Source: Streptomyces klenkii
GTDB taxonomy: Bacteria; Actinomycetota; Actinomycetes; Streptomycetales; Streptomycetaceae
NCBI RefSeq assembly: GCF_003626645.1
Contig: NZ_RBAM01000004.1
Span: 600,593-664,592, forward strand
DNA length: 64,000 nt
Direction: 5' to 3'
The notes beneath the pieces were generated by a model. That model was given only the letters and a program-made list of their open reading frames with translations. It ran no database searches and had not been told where the DNA came from. Each line of letters opens with the position of its first letter. The first letter of the stretch is position 1. The position numbers and the translations under genes are program-made. Positions 62,900 through 64,000 of this stretch are shown here, one piece after another.

Positions 62900-63259
62900 A
62901 TGGCCACCAGCGAGATCAACGAGAACGCGAGCGAGAGCGTGAACGAGAGCGTGAGCGGGGACGTGAACGCGAGCGGGGCCTCGAATCTGTCGGCCAGGTC
63001 GGCCGCCGCCACCGTCTACTACCCGGTGGCCCCCGGCCAGCAGGTCAATGTGCGCCGCGGCCCGAACACCGGCAGCCAGATCGTCCGGGTCCTCCCCGAG
63101 GACTCCCGCATCGCCATCCGCTGCCAGACCCGCGGTGAAACGATCACCGGTCCGTACGGCACCACCGACATCTGGGACAGCATCGCCCCCGGCCAGTACG
63201 TGTCGGACGCCTACGTGAAGACCGGCAGCGACGGCTTCGTGACGATCCGCTGCTCATAA
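62900..63259 (+). CDS. SH3-like domain protein without signal peptide
   Basis: 119 aa. Ser/Asn/Glu-rich N-terminus (SEINENASESVNESVSG), then a bacterial SH3-type fold: QVNVRRGPNTGSQIVRVLPE, IRCQTRGETITGPYGTTDIW and SDAYVKTGSDGFV. Bacterial SH3 domains usually bind cell wall; no classical signal peptide is seen here. Divergent neighbour of the kinase with a beta-propeller. Its ribosome-binding site GGGGGAGG is strong. Confidence 0.75.
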   Translation: MATSEINENASESVNESVSGDVNASGASNLSARSAAATVYYPVAPGQQVNVRRGPNTGSQIVRVLPEDSRIAIRCQTRGETITGPYGTTDIWDSIAPGQYVSDAYVKTGSDGFVTIRCS

Positions 63260-63280
63260 TCGAGTGCTCATAATCGAGAT

Positions 63281-63754
63281 ATGAGCGACCAGGCGGGACC
63301 CCGGCCGGAACCGATCAGGTTCTACGGCACCACGTGGCTGAATCACGACGGTGGATACGGGCTGCGGCGAGCGGGCACATGCCTCAGCGCGCTGGCCGCG
63401 GCAGCAGCGGGAGCCCTGGTCCTGCGCTTCGGCTACGAGGGCCTGGCCATCGCCAAGGTCGGCGGCCTGGTCAACACGATGGTGGTCGTCGCCTTCGCGG
63501 TGTGCAGCGCCCTGGCCTTCCGGCGCACCTGGGAACGCTTCGGCCGCCGGCCCGATCCCGCGGCCGACCCGCACGCCGAGCGGTCGATGCAGAGCCTGAT
63601 GATGATCGGCTTCATCGGCGCCCTCCTGGCCTACGCCCTCCGCACACTCAAGGAGGCGCCGGGCGAGGAGCTCCACCGCCGGGAGTACGAGGAGGCCGTC
63701 GCGCGGTACGAGCGGCGGACCGAGCGGAAGGGCAAGGGCAGGCGCAAGCGGTAG
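63281..63754 (+). CDS. Conserved membrane protein
   Basis: 157 aa with three hydrophobic segments (about residues 33-50, 60-78, 104-120); start FYGTTWLNHDGGYGLRRAG and a strongly basic C-terminus. Similar proteins lie near rRNA operons in other Streptomyces as I recall. Function unknown; too short for a DMT-type transporter. Confidence 0.7.
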   Translation: MSDQAGPRPEPIRFYGTTWLNHDGGYGLRRAGTCLSALAAAAAGALVLRFGYEGLAIAKVGGLVNTMVVVAFAVCSALAFRRTWERFGRRPDPAADPHAERSMQSLMMIGFIGALLAYALRTLKEAPGEELHRREYEEAVARYERRTERKGKGRRKR

Positions 63755-63819
63755 GCGCCGGCACCGGGTCAGGGCGGGACGGGGACGGGGCGAGGGGGTG
63801 GCAACAGGGCCCCGGAACC

Positions 63820-64000
63820 TCGTGTAGTGTTCTCCGAGTTGCCACGGGGTCCGCAAGGACAACGGGGCGGCGATCGAGCCGCACCGGCGGCACTCACTAC
63901 TGCACGGCCCCTGAACGGGATGAATTTCGGCGTGCCGGAATTCGGATCGTGAAGGCCTCGGACTCCGATTAGGAGTCACCGGGGAAATCCGCTAAAGTAG
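63820..64000 (+). promoter_or_regulatory. Probable rRNA operon promoter region at the window edge
   Basis: After the last gene no coding sequence is seen. TAGTGT (63825-63830) followed by CTCCGAGTTGCCACGGGG, and GAAATCCGCTAAAGTAG at the very end with a TAAAGT -10-like box (63993-63998), resemble the multiple promoters in front of Streptomyces 16S rRNA genes as I remember them. A GACTCC/GGAGTC inverted repeat (63961-63966, 63972-63977) lies between. No rRNA sequence is inside the window. Confidence 0.55.

Noticed and set aside
63840..64000. tRNA gene at the right edge
   Set aside because: No T-loop or cloverleaf pattern; better explained as an rRNA promoter region.

Overview
The window is chromosomal DNA from a Streptomyces species. 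The G+C content is very high, many genes start with GTG, there are many ATGA/GTGA stop-start overlaps, and many genes appear leaderless, with a TAnnnT -10 box 6-8 nt before the start codon. Gene order matches my memory of the conserved Streptomyces core region running from tilS/hpt/ftsH/folE through clpC and sigE-cseABC to radA/disA and ilvD. I see no prophage, insertion sequence, CRISPR array, tRNA gene or biosynthetic gene cluster.

Layout. 0-11.2 kb: 3' end of tilS, hpt, ftsH, and a folate block (folE, folP, folB, folK), interrupted by a divergent esterase/mprF pair for membrane-lipid aminoacylation. 11.2-15.2 kb: an OpuC/ProU-type compatible-solute ABC importer. 15.3-18.7 kb: a coiled-coil membrane protein, then nuoD2 with a MidA/NDUFAF7-like methyltransferase. 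18.8-23.9 kb: a NarL-type two-component system, a LysR/SDR divergent pair and a DUF5937-ArsR regulator with its probable operator. 24-29.4 kb: a tightly overlapping cofactor operon (PanG-like reductase, panC, nadB, nadC, coaX) for pantothenate/CoA and NAD. 29.4-33.3 kb: small conserved and secreted proteins, BlaI-type repressor, N-acetyltransferase, lsr2 and an SCO3374-family gene. 33.3-36.4 kb: clpC with ClgR-type and SigR-type control sites. 36.4-39.1 kb: an accessory two-gene conflict module, trypco2 plus trypsin-NACHT. 39.4-44 kb: M23 peptidase, VOC protein and the complete sigE-cseA-cseB-cseC envelope-stress operon. 44.3-49 kb: mutY, a second NarL-type system, a flavin-binding-like protein and a PAP2 phosphatase. 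49-56.7 kb: a secreted-domain protein, disA, radA, a sigma-like/BACON fusion, a cysteine-rich conserved protein and ppx. 56.9-64 kb: sugar-phosphate isomerase family protein, TetR regulator, ilvD, a Ser/Thr kinase with a beta-propeller, an SH3-like protein, a small membrane protein, and what looks like the promoter region of an rRNA operon at the right edge.

Connections. SigE-CseABC senses envelope stress, and an ECF-type promoter candidate precedes mprF. SigR-type promoter candidates precede ftsH, folE and clpC, suggesting that proteolysis and perhaps pterin synthesis respond to thiol stress. The most unusual system is the trypco2/trypsin-NACHT pair. It sits as an insert between clpC, which ends in a perfect 22-bp terminator stem, and the M23 peptidase, and it resembles predicted antiphage or cell-suicide NTPase systems. 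The second most unusual is NuoD2: its quinone-site tyrosine is replaced by tryptophan, and it lies beside a homologue of the enzyme that methylates the mitochondrial NuoD counterpart.
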